A stretch of DNA of 64,000 bases from Lachnospiraceae bacterium. Its GTDB lineage: Bacteria > Bacillota > Clostridia > Lachnospirales > Lachnospiraceae. The notes beneath the pieces are model-generated. The model saw nothing but the letters and a program-made list of their open reading frames with translations, did no database searches and was not told the DNA's origin. How positions within the stretch are numbered: position 1 is the stretch's first letter; each line of letters opens with the position of its first letter. Location of the stretch: the NCBI GenBank assembly GCA_017434885.1, contig JAFSGE010000041.1:1-64000 (forward strand), in the 5' to 3' direction. Made by a program: the position numbers and the translations under genes. Positions 35,209 through 43,776 of this stretch are shown here, one piece after another.

Positions 35209-36701
35209 AAATCAAAATCTTTAAACCGGGAGGAAGGGAACTGAGGACCTTTATCCCGGTTCTTTTTAATTTTACGTCTGTTTGATGTCTTTGACTTATG
35301 ACCGATATCACCAAATTTGTAATCTGCTGCCATGGCATGTGCAACAAAGATAATAATCAAAACAACGGCAACTGCAACGATGATGATTAAAATCAATTTT
35401 ACATTAATAAAAACAGTGTTACTGTCTGCCTGAGTCTGAATAATCGGGTTGCCGGTGCTAAGAAGCGGCTTATCACCGGAAGGAATCAGATTGTCTGAAG
35501 TATTTTCCGCTAAATGAACGGAAGCCATGCCTAAAGGAACATTTTGATAAAAATACAAAATTCTTGCAACTTCCCGTTCCGACAGGTTTTCATAAGAAAT
35601 TTCGGAGGTAAGCTCTGTAAAGTCTACTGTTTTCGGCAAAATAATATAGCTGTTTTCATTCAGAGAAAGAAGCGTTGAGGAATTTCCGAATACATCATAA
35701 GAGGTATGGAAAAACTCCAGTCCTTTAATTTGATAATCGGTTTCATGCTCAGAAACATTGGTTACCACAAAATTAGTAAAACCGTAGTCAAAAAGCTTTA
35801 CGGTATCGTTGAACTGGTCAGGTGTTTCTTCCATCATGACAACACAGATTAGTTTCAGACCGTTTCGCTCTGCACAGGTAACAAGCGTCTGTCTGGCTTC
35901 ATCGGTATAACCGGTCTTTCCGCCTTTGATGTCTTCATATGCAATCTCACCGGTAATGAGTTTATGTTTGTTACGGGTAATAAAATCATCGGGCTGGGTG
36001 TCAGTTGCCTGAAAATGATAAGAAGCCGTATTGCCGATTTTGGATAGAAGTTCATTGTTAAAAAAGGCTTTTGCAATTACCGCAAGGTCGTATGCAGAGG
36101 TATAGTGATTGTCGTCATAAAGACCGTGTGCATTGACAAAATGTGTGTTTTCGCAGCCAAGCTCCTTTGCCTTGTCGTTCATCATTGCGGTAAAGGCATC
36201 CATACTGCCGCCGACGTGTTCTGCCACGGCATTTGCCACTTCATTGGCAGAAGCTACCAAAATACCGTAGAGACATTCCTCCATAGGCATAGCCTGTCCC
36301 ATATCAATACCGATATTGGAACTGCCGCTTTCGATACTGAAAACCGCGTCATGGGAAAAGTTGACAACTTCATCCATTTTGGTGTTTTCAGCGGCAATTA
36401 AGCAGGTCATCAGTTTGGTAGTGCTGGCAGGATACATTTTGTCATGAATATTTTTGGCATAGAGAATAGTACCTGTATTGGCTTCGAGCAAAATGGCGGA
36501 ATGGGCACTGATTGCGGGACCGTCCGGCCAGTTGATAATCTGATTGCTTTGGACGGGAAGCTTTTTACGTTCTTCTGCCTGCGCCTCATAATCGGATTCT
36601 GTGGGCGCTGCCAGAACAGTGAGCGGTGTAAATGCAGTTGTAATATATAAAAAGGCGGATAAAAAAAGAAGTCCTATCCGCTTTGCATATTGTCTTTTCA
36701 T
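35205..36701 (-). CDS. D-alanyl-D-alanine carboxypeptidase (PBP5/DacF family)
   Basis: This is a 498-residue S11 peptidase with start ATG at 36701 (complement) five bases after AAGGAG; a TTG farther upstream is discarded. A signal peptide covers about residues 1-30 (LLFLSAFLYITTAFTPLTVLAA). The catalytic motifs are STTK in MYPASTTKLMT, SAN in ASANEVANAVAEH and KTG in KGGKTGYTDE. A C-terminal beta domain is followed by a membrane anchor (LILIIIVAVAVVLIIIFVA) and a basic cytoplasmic tail, which differs from the usual amphipathic helix. It trims the terminal D-Ala of peptidoglycan stem peptides outside the membrane. Confidence 0.93.
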   Translation of the reverse strand: MKRQYAKRIGLLFLSAFLYITTAFTPLTVLAAPTESDYEAQAEERKKLPVQSNQIINWPDGPAISAHSAILLEANTGTILYAKNIHDKMYPASTTKLMTCLIAAENTKMDEVVNFSHDAVFSIESGSSNIGIDMGQAMPMEECLYGILVASANEVANAVAEHVGGSMDAFTAMMNDKAKELGCENTHFVNAHGLYDDNHYTSAYDLAVIAKAFFNNELLSKIGNTASYHFQATDTQPDDFITRNKHKLITGEIAYEDIKGGKTGYTDEARQTLVTCAERNGLKLICVVMMEETPDQFNDTVKLFDYGFTNFVVTNVSEHETDYQIKGLEFFHTSYDVFGNSSTLLSLNENSYIILPKTVDFTELTSEISYENLSEREVARILYFYQNVPLGMASVHLAENTSDNLIPSGDKPLLSTGNPIIQTQADSNTVFINVKLILIIIVAVAVVLIIIFVAHAMAADYKFGDIGHKSKTSNRRKIKKNRDKGPQFPSSRFKDFDF

Positions 36702-36877
36702 GGAAACTCCTTGCAAGTTGTAGTTTTACAAATATGATACACTATTTTGCCTAAAAACCAAACAGCTTTTACAAAAAATTCATGGTTATTTTTGGATACT
36801 ATGATATACTTAAACTATCAAGAATATTTTATGCTTTAAACGATAAACTCTGTGGCATAAAAGCGTGGGAGGAAATA

Positions 36878-37516
36878 ATGAGACTGAAAAATGTACCCGG
36901 TTCAAGGGAAGCCATTGCAGAGAGTGAATTTGTAATACATGATTTTAAGGAAACCAAAGGAAGCTTTAAAAAACTGTTCGGAAACGAAAATCCGCTTCAT
37001 ATTGAAATCGGAATGGGGAAGGGAAAATTTATATATCGCATGGCAGAGCTTCATCCGGAAATTAATTATATCGGAATTGAAAAATATTCCAGTGTTCTTC
37101 TCCGTGCAGTTCAGAAGATGGAAGCAGAACCGCTGCCCAACCTAAAGTTTATCCGTATGGATGCGGAGGAGATAGAGGAAGTGTTTGATGAGGGAGAAGT
37201 GGACAAGATTTACCTTAATTTTTCCGACCCGTGGCCAAAGGACAGACATGCCAAAAGGCGTCTTCCTTCCAAGGAATTTTTGGCAAGGTATGATAAGATT
37301 TTGAGAAAAGACGGATTCTTGGAATTTAAGACCGACAACAGAGGATTGTTTGACTTTGCGGTAGAGCAGTTACCGGAGGCCGGATGGAAGGCAGAGAAAA
37401 TTACTTATGATTTGCATCATGATGAAGAAATGGTACAGGGAAATGTGATGACGGAATACGAGGAAAAATTTTCTTCCATGGGCAATCCGATTTGCAAATA
37501 CATTATTTACCGCTAA
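36878..37516 (+). CDS. trmB: tRNA (guanine-N7-)-methyltransferase
   Basis: This 212-residue enzyme methylates G46 in the variable loop of tRNAs using S-adenosylmethionine. The SAM-binding motif IEIGMGKGKFI lies near residue 45. The family hallmark NFSDPWPKDRHAKRRL lies at about 110-125, and FKTDNRGLFDFAV follows. The start is ATG 36878 after GTGGGAGGAAATA. The frame is open for another 32 codons upstream, but these overlap an AT-rich promoter region shared with the divergent carboxypeptidase gene. The cytidylate-kinase-like gene follows 66 bases later. Confidence 0.95.
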   Translation: MRLKNVPGSREAIAESEFVIHDFKETKGSFKKLFGNENPLHIEIGMGKGKFIYRMAELHPEINYIGIEKYSSVLLRAVQKMEAEPLPNLKFIRMDAEEIEEVFDEGEVDKIYLNFSDPWPKDRHAKRRLPSKEFLARYDKILRKDGFLEFKTDNRGLFDFAVEQLPEAGWKAEKITYDLHHDEEMVQGNVMTEYEEKFSSMGNPICKYIIYR

Positions 37517-37582
37517 ATGCGATGACAAGCAAAATAACAATGCTTACAGACAGAAAACGGTGCAAAGGAAGGAGATAAAAGT

Positions 37583-38182
37583 ATGGAAAAACAGTTAATT
37601 ATTTCTATCGGACGTGAATTTGGTTCGGGAGGACATGAAATAGCCGAAATGCTGGCAGAAAGATTCGGACTTACTTTATATGACAGCAGTCTTTTGGAAG
37701 AGATTGCAAAAGAAAACAAAACAGGTTCTTTTGATTTTGAACAGTACGATGAAGAGCCAACCAATCAGCTTTTTTCCCGGATACTCGGCAAACCTGTCAG
37801 CACAATGGAAGAAAATATTGCTAACATGCAGTTTGATTTTCTCAGAATGCGTGCATCAAAAGGAGAGTCCTTTGTGGTAGTGGGACGCTGTGCGGAAACA
37901 GTTCTCCGTCCTTATCCTGCCATGATTTCCATTTTTATTTTGGGTGACAGGGAACACAAGGTTGAACGGGTTAAGAAGCTTTATCATATTTCCGATGCAG
38001 AGGCTGAAATTTTTATTACAAAACAGGACAAAAAGAGAAAGACCTATCATAATTTCCACAGTGACGGAAAGTGGGGCGATTCCCGTAATTATGACATTTG
38101 TGTCAACAGCAGTAAACTGGGAGAGAAGGAAACCGCCGAAATGCTGATTGACTATATTATTAAGAGACAGGAGCAGATGTAG
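37583..38182 (+). CDS. Cytidylate kinase-like family protein
   Basis: This 199-residue protein has a P-loop-like start, IISIGREFGSGGHEIAEML (6-24), as in the cytidylate-kinase-like family, in which the classical GKS/T is replaced by GSGG. DRExK-like and KQDKKRKTYHNFHSD segments resemble the lid and substrate region, and NYDICVNSSKLG is the family C-terminal motif. It probably transfers phosphate to a nucleotide or related small molecule; the substrate is unknown. AAGGAAGGAG precedes the ATG. Its 3' end overlaps the convergent MATE gene by 23 bases. Confidence 0.82.
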   Translation: MEKQLIISIGREFGSGGHEIAEMLAERFGLTLYDSSLLEEIAKENKTGSFDFEQYDEEPTNQLFSRILGKPVSTMEENIANMQFDFLRMRASKGESFVVVGRCAETVLRPYPAMISIFILGDREHKVERVKKLYHISDAEAEIFITKQDKKRKTYHNFHSDGKWGDSRNYDICVNSSKLGEKETAEMLIDYIIKRQEQM

Positions 38183-39524
38183 TTTTTTTCCATTTGCGGA
38201 CATGATAGATATAAGCAGATAATAAAATCACATCAGCGCCAATCCATGCCAGAATTTCTGCGTAGAAAATACCTTCCTGTCCCATAAAAAGGGGTAGGAC
38301 CAAAGCAGCACCGACGCGCATGATAAATTCGGCAATGCCGGAAATCATAGGCATTACTGTGTTACCGATACCCTGCAAGGTGGAACGTACCACATACAGA
38401 AGATAAAGCGTAAACAGAAAGAGACTCATCATTTTCAGATAGCGGAATGCTATTTCCAAGGCTTCTTCTACCTGCGTTGCATCGCCGGTAAGGAACATAT
38501 TCAGCAGATTTTTTCCGAAGAGAAACATGCTGATACTGATAAGAGATGAGGTCAAAAATGCAATAACGGTGGCCCAGCGAACCCCTTTTCGGATGCGGAC
38601 AATATTGCCGGCACCTAAGTTCTGACCTGCGTAAGTAGTCATGGCGTAGCCGTAAGAGGTTGCGGCACTTTCCAAAATACCATATAACTTGTTGGTAGCG
38701 GTAAATCCGGCAATAAAGATAACGCCGAAGCTGTTTACAACAGACTGGACAATCATACCGCCAATGAAAATGACAATATTTTGAAAGGCTACGGGGTAGC
38801 CAAGCTTTAAGAGCTTAACGCACACTTCTTTATCAGGTGTGCGTTCTTCTTTTGCTGATTTCAGAATATCTATTTTATAGATGAAAAAGAAACAGTAAGC
38901 AGCCGACAAAAGCTGTGCCAGCAGTGTAGCAACAGCTGCTCCGGCAATACCCATATGAAATACCAGTACAAACAAAAGATCCAAAATAATGTTGGTAACA
39001 GAAGCCACTATCATGGCGTGAAGCGGTGTTTTGCCGTCACCTAGTGCGCGCAGGATAGAAGCGGAAATATTGTATGCCATAATAATAGGCATGCCCATAA
39101 AGATAATTCTTAAGTATAAAAGAGAATCCGGCAAAATTTCTTCCGGGGTGTTAAGCAGACGAAGAACGGGCATGGCAACGGCTTCACTGGTGACTAAAAT
39201 CAGTACGGAACAAATCACACATAGAAGCAGGGAGTTATAAATGACTTTGCGAAGCTGTTTGTAATTTTTGGCGCCGAATTCCTGTGCCATTAAAATACAA
39301 AAACCCTGTGCAAAGCCCTGAATAATTCCGCTAAAGAGCCAGTTAAGCCAGTCGGTTGCACCGAGGGCGGCAAGTGCACCAACACCCAGAGCCTGACCGA
39401 CGACAATGGTGTCTACCACGGTATAAAGCTGTTGAAATACGTTTCCTATCATCAAGGGAATTGCAAAAACTAAAATCAGTTTTGCAGGGTTTCCTGAAGT
39501 CATATTTGTTACTTTTGATTGCAT
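38160..39524 (-). CDS. MATE family efflux transporter
   Basis: This 454-residue inner-membrane protein has about twelve helices in two similar halves. N-terminal features MTSGNPAKLILVFAIPLMIGNVFQQLYTVVDTIVVG (positions 8-43, quoted in part as GNPAKLIL and YTVVDTIVVG) are typical of the DinF/NorM-like MATE branch in Clostridia. It would export cationic drugs or metabolites using a sodium or proton gradient. A long inverted repeat (39554-39626) lies in its 5' leader on the minus strand and may control expression. The tRNA-Pro gene is divergent. Confidence 0.92.
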   Translation of the reverse strand: MQSKVTNMTSGNPAKLILVFAIPLMIGNVFQQLYTVVDTIVVGQALGVGALAALGATDWLNWLFSGIIQGFAQGFCILMAQEFGAKNYKQLRKVIYNSLLLCVICSVLILVTSEAVAMPVLRLLNTPEEILPDSLLYLRIIFMGMPIIMAYNISASILRALGDGKTPLHAMIVASVTNIILDLLFVLVFHMGIAGAAVATLLAQLLSAAYCFFFIYKIDILKSAKEERTPDKEVCVKLLKLGYPVAFQNIVIFIGGMIVQSVVNSFGVIFIAGFTATNKLYGILESAATSYGYAMTTYAGQNLGAGNIVRIRKGVRWATVIAFLTSSLISISMFLFGKNLLNMFLTGDATQVEEALEIAFRYLKMMSLFLFTLYLLYVVRSTLQGIGNTVMPMISGIAEFIMRVGAALVLPLFMGQEGIFYAEILAWIGADVILLSAYIYHVRKWKKTTSAPVS

Positions 39525-39553
39525 ATATTAAAATCCTCGTTTTCAGCAACAAC

Positions 39554-39626
39554 TTAGCCATAAAACACATAAACAAATGCTTTGTGTGCAAGCACCCACG
39601 CATGTGTTTATATGTTTCATGGCTGA
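39554..39626 (-). repeat. Long imperfect inverted repeat in the MATE leader
   Basis: The 22-base arms 39554-39575 (TTAGCCATAAAACACATAAA...) and 39605-39626 are complementary except at three positions that can form G-U pairs. A 29-base loop contains a small inner stem (TGCTT/AAGCA). Transcribed toward the MATE gene, the RNA would fold into a long hairpin ending about 30 bases before the start codon. It could be a cis-regulatory leader or a relic of a small inverted-repeat element. Confidence 0.6.
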
Positions 39627-39660
39627 ACTGTTACTTTTAAAAAATATTATAGCACAAACA

Positions 39661-39689
39661 TTGACAATTTGTTGTAAAAATTGTATTAT
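39661..39689 (+). promoter_or_regulatory. Promoter for tRNA-Pro
   Basis: A perfect TTGACA (39661-39666) and TATTAT (39684-39689) have 17-base spacing and lie 18 bases before the tRNA. A stable-RNA-type sigma-A promoter fits. Confidence 0.8.
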
Positions 39690-39707
39690 GAACATTGTCG
39701 TAAGTTA

Positions 39708-39781
39708 CGGCGCGTGGCTCAGTTTGGTAGAGCGCTGCGTTCGGGACGCAGAGGTCGCAGGTTCAAATCCTGTCGCGCCGA
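39708..39781 (+). tRNA. tRNA-Pro (anticodon CGG)
   Basis: The 74 bases form a full cloverleaf. The acceptor CGGCGCG pairs with CGCGCCG, the D-stem is GCTC/GAGC, the anticodon stem CTGCG/CGCAG carries loop TTCGGGA (anticodon CGG, codon CCG), the variable loop is AGGTC, and the T-stem is GCAGG/CCTGT with loop TTCAAAT. The discriminator is A and CCA is not encoded. A terminator follows three bases later. Confidence 0.95.
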
Positions 39782-39783
39782 CG

Positions 39784-39826
39784 AAAAAAGATATTCTCTC
39801 ACGTCAGTGCGAGACTATCTTTTTTT
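39784..39826 (+). terminator. Terminator after tRNA-Pro
   Basis: AAAAAAGAT (39784-39792) pairs with ATCTTTTTTT (39817-39826), with additional pairs inside (CTC/GAG). The structure ends in seven T. Confidence 0.75.
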
Positions 39827-39870
39827 GTTGATATTACATGATGTGAAACTGTAACCTTTAGAGGAGAGAA

Positions 39871-39965
39871 TGCAATCGTTCGGGCGCAGAGGGTTCACGA
39901 GGTCCGGTGGACCTCGGCTTTGGACGGACCGGAGCGGAGCGAAGACCGTAGGTTCAAATCCTGTA
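39871..39965 (+). pseudogene. Relic of a tRNA-Pro-like gene split by a GC-rich insert
   Basis: CGTTCGGG-CGCAGAGG (about 39877-39892) matches the anticodon arm and variable loop of the intact tRNA-Pro with one base deleted. GTAGGTTCAAATCCTGT (39948-39964) matches its T-arm with one change. Between them lie about 55 GC-rich bases with nested palindromes (CGAGGTCC/GGACCTCG; GGTCCG/CGGACC). No acceptor stem can form, since the 3' side reads ATTAAAA. The segment starts 90 bases after the intact tRNA and looks like a duplicated, interrupted copy. Confidence 0.55.
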
Positions 39966-40105
39966 TTAAAAATTCATGATATATTCATCCCATATTTAAA
40001 GATATTTCTTCTATCTATTTCCCAAGTATTTATATTATAATAATCATACTATGAGAACGTACGGAAAGGCTGCTTTTCACAGGGAATAAGCAGTAAGGTT
40101 ATTGT

Positions 40106-42310
40106 ATGAATACACAGAGAAAAGATTATACAGTTGAAGTGGAAGCGCTTTTACAGCAGCTTACTTTGGACGAAAAGATTTCCATGATTCACGGGGCAGG
40201 ACTGTTTCGCACGGAAGCGGTAGAGCGCCTTTCCATTCCTGCGCTGAAATCATCCGATGGTCCTATGGGTGTTCGAAACGAATTTGAAAACGGGAAGTGG
40301 ATTCCCGCAGGGACAACCGATGATTTTGTGACTTATCTTCCCAGCAACAGTGCGCTTGCATCCACATGGAACCGTGATTTGGCTTACTGGGCGGGAAATG
40401 TTCTTGGCGAAGAGGCAAGAGGCAGAGGCAAGGATGTGATTTTAGCTCCCGGAATTAATATCAAGAGAAGTCCTCTTTGCGGACGTAATTTTGAGTATAT
40501 GAGTGAAGACCCGAAGCTGACAGAGGAGCTTACCGTTCCTCTTATTGAAGGGATTCAGGAAAATGATGTGGCGGCATGCGTCAAGCACTTTGCAGCCAAT
40601 GCACAGGAAACAGACCGTCTGATGGTGGATACCATTATTGATGAAAGAACGCTGCGTGAGATTTATCTTCCGGCTTTTCAGGCAGCAGTACAGAAAGCGG
40701 GAACATTGTCTTTGATGGGTGCGTATAACAAACTGAACGGTATTCATTGTTGTGAAAACCGGAATTTGTTGCAGACCATTCTCAAGGACGAGTGGGGTTA
40801 TGACGGTACCGTAATCAGTGACTGGGGGGCTGTCCACAAGACCAAGGAAGCGGCAGAAGCTCCCATGGATGTGGAAATGTCAGTGTTTGATAACTTTGAT
40901 GATTACAAGCTGGCAAATCCTTTGAAGGAAGCTATCAAAGCCGGAGAAGTGTCAGAAGAATGTGTAAATGATAAAGTAAGAAACATTCTCCGCATGATGT
41001 TCCGTTTGAAAATGATTGGTGAGGAAAGCGAGAACCGCAAAAGCGGTACATATAACACACCTGAACACAGAAGCACGGTGTATAAGGCTGCGGCAGAGTC
41101 CGTGATTTTGTTGAAGAATGAAGAAAACAGACTTCCCATTTCTCCTAAAGGACTTAAGAAAATAGCCCTTATCGGAAGAAATGCTGAAATGATTCATTCA
41201 AACGGCGGCGGCAGTGCAGAGATAAAAGCGCTTTATGAAATATCTCCGCTTATGGGTATGAAGACCAGACTTGGCGGTAATACGCAGGTGAAATATACAC
41301 CCGGTTATTTTATTCCTTCCAAGGAAGAACAGGGAGAAGAAAACTGGCAGCAGGACAGCCTTGACGTTGACAAGATGTTAGAGGCAGGAGACAGGGAGCT
41401 TCAGAAGAAAAAAGAGGAAGAGAAACTTGCTTTATCCCGCAAAAAGGGACAGCAGCTTCTGGAAGAGGCAGTGCAGCTTGCAAAAGAATGTGACGAGGTC
41501 ATTTTTGTGGGCGGTCTGAATCATGATTATGATGTGGAAGGCCATGACAGGAGCGATATGGTGCTTCCTTACAACCAGAATGAAGTGATTGAAGCCGTTT
41601 TAGAGGCTAATCCCAACACGGTTATCGTGATGGTTGCCGGTTCTGCCGTGGAAATGCCCTGGAGGGATAAGGCGAAAGCAATTCTTTGGTGTTATTATGC
41701 AGGTATGGAGACCGGACATGCGCTTGCGGATGTGATTTTGGGAAAAGTAAATCCTTCCGGCAAACTTCCCGAAACATTTCCGGTTACTTATGCGGACACG
41801 CCAACCGGAGAAAACGGTGAGTTTGCGTTAATGGGCAGAGTAGAGTTTAAGGAAGGTATTTTTGTAGGTTATCGTTATTTTGAAAAATATCAGAAGAAGC
41901 CGGCATATTGTTTTGGGCATGGGCTGTCTTATACTGCTTTTGAGTATGAAGATTTGCAGATGCTGAGCAGTGAAGAGGAAGAAGACATTAGTGTTAAGAT
42001 ATCTTGTAGCGTGACAAATGCAGGTGATGTAGCAGGTGCGGAAACGCTTCAGCTTTATGTGAGCGAGAAAATGCCATGCGTAGAAAAGCCGCTGAAGGAA
42101 TTGAAAAATTTCCGAAAGATATTTCTTGAAGCCGGTGAAAAGCAAACAGCTGAAATGGTGCTCAGAAAGGATGCGTTTGGTTACTATGACGTAGATAAGA
42201 AAGCATTCCGTGTAAATCCCGGAACTTACATTATCAGCATAGGAGCATCTGCGCAGGATATCCGTTTAACCGGTGAAGTAACCATTACAAAAGAATATTT
42301 CTATCAATAA
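40106..42310 (+). CDS. GH3 family beta-glucosidase
   Basis: This 734-residue cytoplasmic enzyme has the classical GH3 two-domain core plus a fibronectin-III-like end. LAPGINIKRSPLCGRNFEYMSEDP is the N-terminal loop (about 113-136). CVKHFAANAQE (159-169) contacts substrate, and SDWGAVH carries the nucleophile D239. The C-terminal FGHGLSYTAFEY and the NTGxxxGAE-like segment are typical of BglX-type beta-glucosidases. It hydrolyses beta-glucosides imported from outside. It stands apart from the main glycan locus as a single-gene unit, with a terminator at 42332. The start lies about 8 bases after a weak AAGG. Confidence 0.93.
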   Translation: MNTQRKDYTVEVEALLQQLTLDEKISMIHGAGLFRTEAVERLSIPALKSSDGPMGVRNEFENGKWIPAGTTDDFVTYLPSNSALASTWNRDLAYWAGNVLGEEARGRGKDVILAPGINIKRSPLCGRNFEYMSEDPKLTEELTVPLIEGIQENDVAACVKHFAANAQETDRLMVDTIIDERTLREIYLPAFQAAVQKAGTLSLMGAYNKLNGIHCCENRNLLQTILKDEWGYDGTVISDWGAVHKTKEAAEAPMDVEMSVFDNFDDYKLANPLKEAIKAGEVSEECVNDKVRNILRMMFRLKMIGEESENRKSGTYNTPEHRSTVYKAAAESVILLKNEENRLPISPKGLKKIALIGRNAEMIHSNGGGSAEIKALYEISPLMGMKTRLGGNTQVKYTPGYFIPSKEEQGEENWQQDSLDVDKMLEAGDRELQKKKEEEKLALSRKKGQQLLEEAVQLAKECDEVIFVGGLNHDYDVEGHDRSDMVLPYNQNEVIEAVLEANPNTVIVMVAGSAVEMPWRDKAKAILWCYYAGMETGHALADVILGKVNPSGKLPETFPVTYADTPTGENGEFALMGRVEFKEGIFVGYRYFEKYQKKPAYCFGHGLSYTAFEYEDLQMLSSEEEEDISVKISCSVTNAGDVAGAETLQLYVSEKMPCVEKPLKELKNFRKIFLEAGEKQTAEMVLRKDAFGYYDVDKKAFRVNPGTYIISIGASAQDIRLTGEVTITKEYFYQ

Positions 42311-42331
42311 GAGTCTTATGGCAATTACCGG

Positions 42332-42366
42332 GCCCTCGGAGGATTTACTTCTCTCCGGGGGCTTTT
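42332..42366 (+). terminator. Terminator after the GH3 gene
   Basis: GCCCTCGGAG (42332-42341) pairs with CTCCGGGGGC (42353-42362) with one G-U pair, followed by TTTT. Confidence 0.8.
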
Positions 42367-42439
42367 AAAATATGGTATCGAAGCGGGCAAATATGTGTTA
42401 TAATCATAACGGTGATTTTAAATAACAAAGAGGTTTTGT

Positions 42440-43756
42440 ATGGAAGAAAATCGTAATCAGGAAACTGATTTTATGAAAGAGACAATTAAACAAAGACCGC
42501 TAAACCGCAAAAAGCTGATTCGGCGTACGCTGATTACTGTAGCAATGGCAGTGATTTTCGGTATGGTTGCCTGTCTGACATTCCTTCTTTTGGAGCCTAT
42601 TATCAGTAATAAGTTATATCCTGAGGAGAAACCTTCAACAGTTGTGTTTGTGGAGGAGACAGAGGAAGAAGAAATTTTACCGGAGGATATGATTGTAGAT
42701 GAATCCCAGATGAACCCGGAGCCTACCCAGGCGCCGGCACTTGAGGATGAGCAGATTGAACAGGTGCTTTCGGAAATGCAGCTTGGAGTGGAGGATTATT
42801 CGTCCATTTATCAGGGACTTTCCATGGTAGCAAGGGATGTACAGAAATCCATGGTAACAGTTGTAGGTGTTACGTCCGATATGGATTGGTTTAACAATGC
42901 TTACGAAAATGAAGGTGTGATTTCGGGTGTCATTGTGGCAGATAATCGCATAGAACTTTTGATTCTGGCAAATATCAATGCCATTGAAAACGCAGAATCT
43001 CTTAAGATAACGTTTGCAGACAACAGACAGTATGATGCCAAGATTAAGAAGAAGGATAACAATACCGGGCTTGCCATTCTTTCGGTAGAAAAGACGGCAC
43101 TGAATCCTAATACCTTAAGTGAAGTGGCAATTATTGAGATGGGAAGTTCTGCCAGCAGCAGTCTGGTAGGGGCGCCTATTATTGCCATCGGTCAGCCGGT
43201 AGGAATGGCAGATTCTTTCTGTTATGGATTTATTACTTCGACAGGAACATCATTAAATCTTCCCGATTCCGCATATAAATTGATAACAACGGATATTTAC
43301 GGAAGTAAAAGTGCGACGGGTATTTTAGTAAACTTAAAAGGAAAGCTGATAGGTATTATCGATACTGAGAATCATACCAACAGCATGGAAAATATGATTA
43401 GTGCCATCGGCATTACAGAGTTGAAAAAAACAGTCCAGAATCTTTCCAATAATAAAGACATCCCTTATCTGGGTATACATGGCAGTGATGTAACGGTGGA
43501 AGTGAATCAGACCCACGGAGTACCTTTTGGTGTTTATATGATGGAAATTGACATGGATTCCCCTGCCATGGAAGCCGGTATTCAGAGCGGTGATGTGTTA
43601 ATCCGATTGGATGGTGCCGCTATCGGCAGCTACAAGGAATTTGCAGAATATCTTGTGGACAAACAGCCGGGAGATACAGTGACCATCGGGCTTTTACGGC
43701 AAGACCCGGAAGGATATGCGGGTATGCAGGTGGAAGTAGTACTGGGAATGAAATAG
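42440..43756 (+). CDS. HtrA/DegP-like PDZ protein lacking the catalytic triad
   Basis: This 438-residue protein has a cytoplasmic basic N-terminus, one membrane helix at about 30-52 and an acidic linker (70-110). A trypsin-like domain (about 125-335) and a C-terminal PDZ domain (about 340-437, with GIQSGDVLIRLDG) follow. The layout is that of membrane-anchored HtrA. Aligned by eye to HtrA, the catalytic His falls on N180 (ILANINAI), the Asp on G210 (TGLAIL) and the Ser on A292 (KSATGILVN). All three are replaced, so proteolysis is unlikely. A chaperone, scaffold or peptide-sensing role at the outer face of the membrane is inferred. TATAAT at 42399-42404 is the probable -10 box. Confidence 0.85.
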   Translation: MEENRNQETDFMKETIKQRPLNRKKLIRRTLITVAMAVIFGMVACLTFLLLEPIISNKLYPEEKPSTVVFVEETEEEEILPEDMIVDESQMNPEPTQAPALEDEQIEQVLSEMQLGVEDYSSIYQGLSMVARDVQKSMVTVVGVTSDMDWFNNAYENEGVISGVIVADNRIELLILANINAIENAESLKITFADNRQYDAKIKKKDNNTGLAILSVEKTALNPNTLSEVAIIEMGSSASSSLVGAPIIAIGQPVGMADSFCYGFITSTGTSLNLPDSAYKLITTDIYGSKSATGILVNLKGKLIGIIDTENHTNSMENMISAIGITELKKTVQNLSNNKDIPYLGIHGSDVTVEVNQTHGVPFGVYMMEIDMDSPAMEAGIQSGDVLIRLDGAAIGSYKEFAEYLVDKQPGDTVTIGLLRQDPEGYAGMQVEVVLGMK

Positions 43757-43776
43757 AGCTTGAAAGGGAAAAAGAC

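Noticed and set aside
39781-39831. Short coding frame across tRNA-Pro
   Set aside because: The frame at 39577-39831 runs through the tRNA and its terminator. The cloverleaf and promoter explain the sequence.
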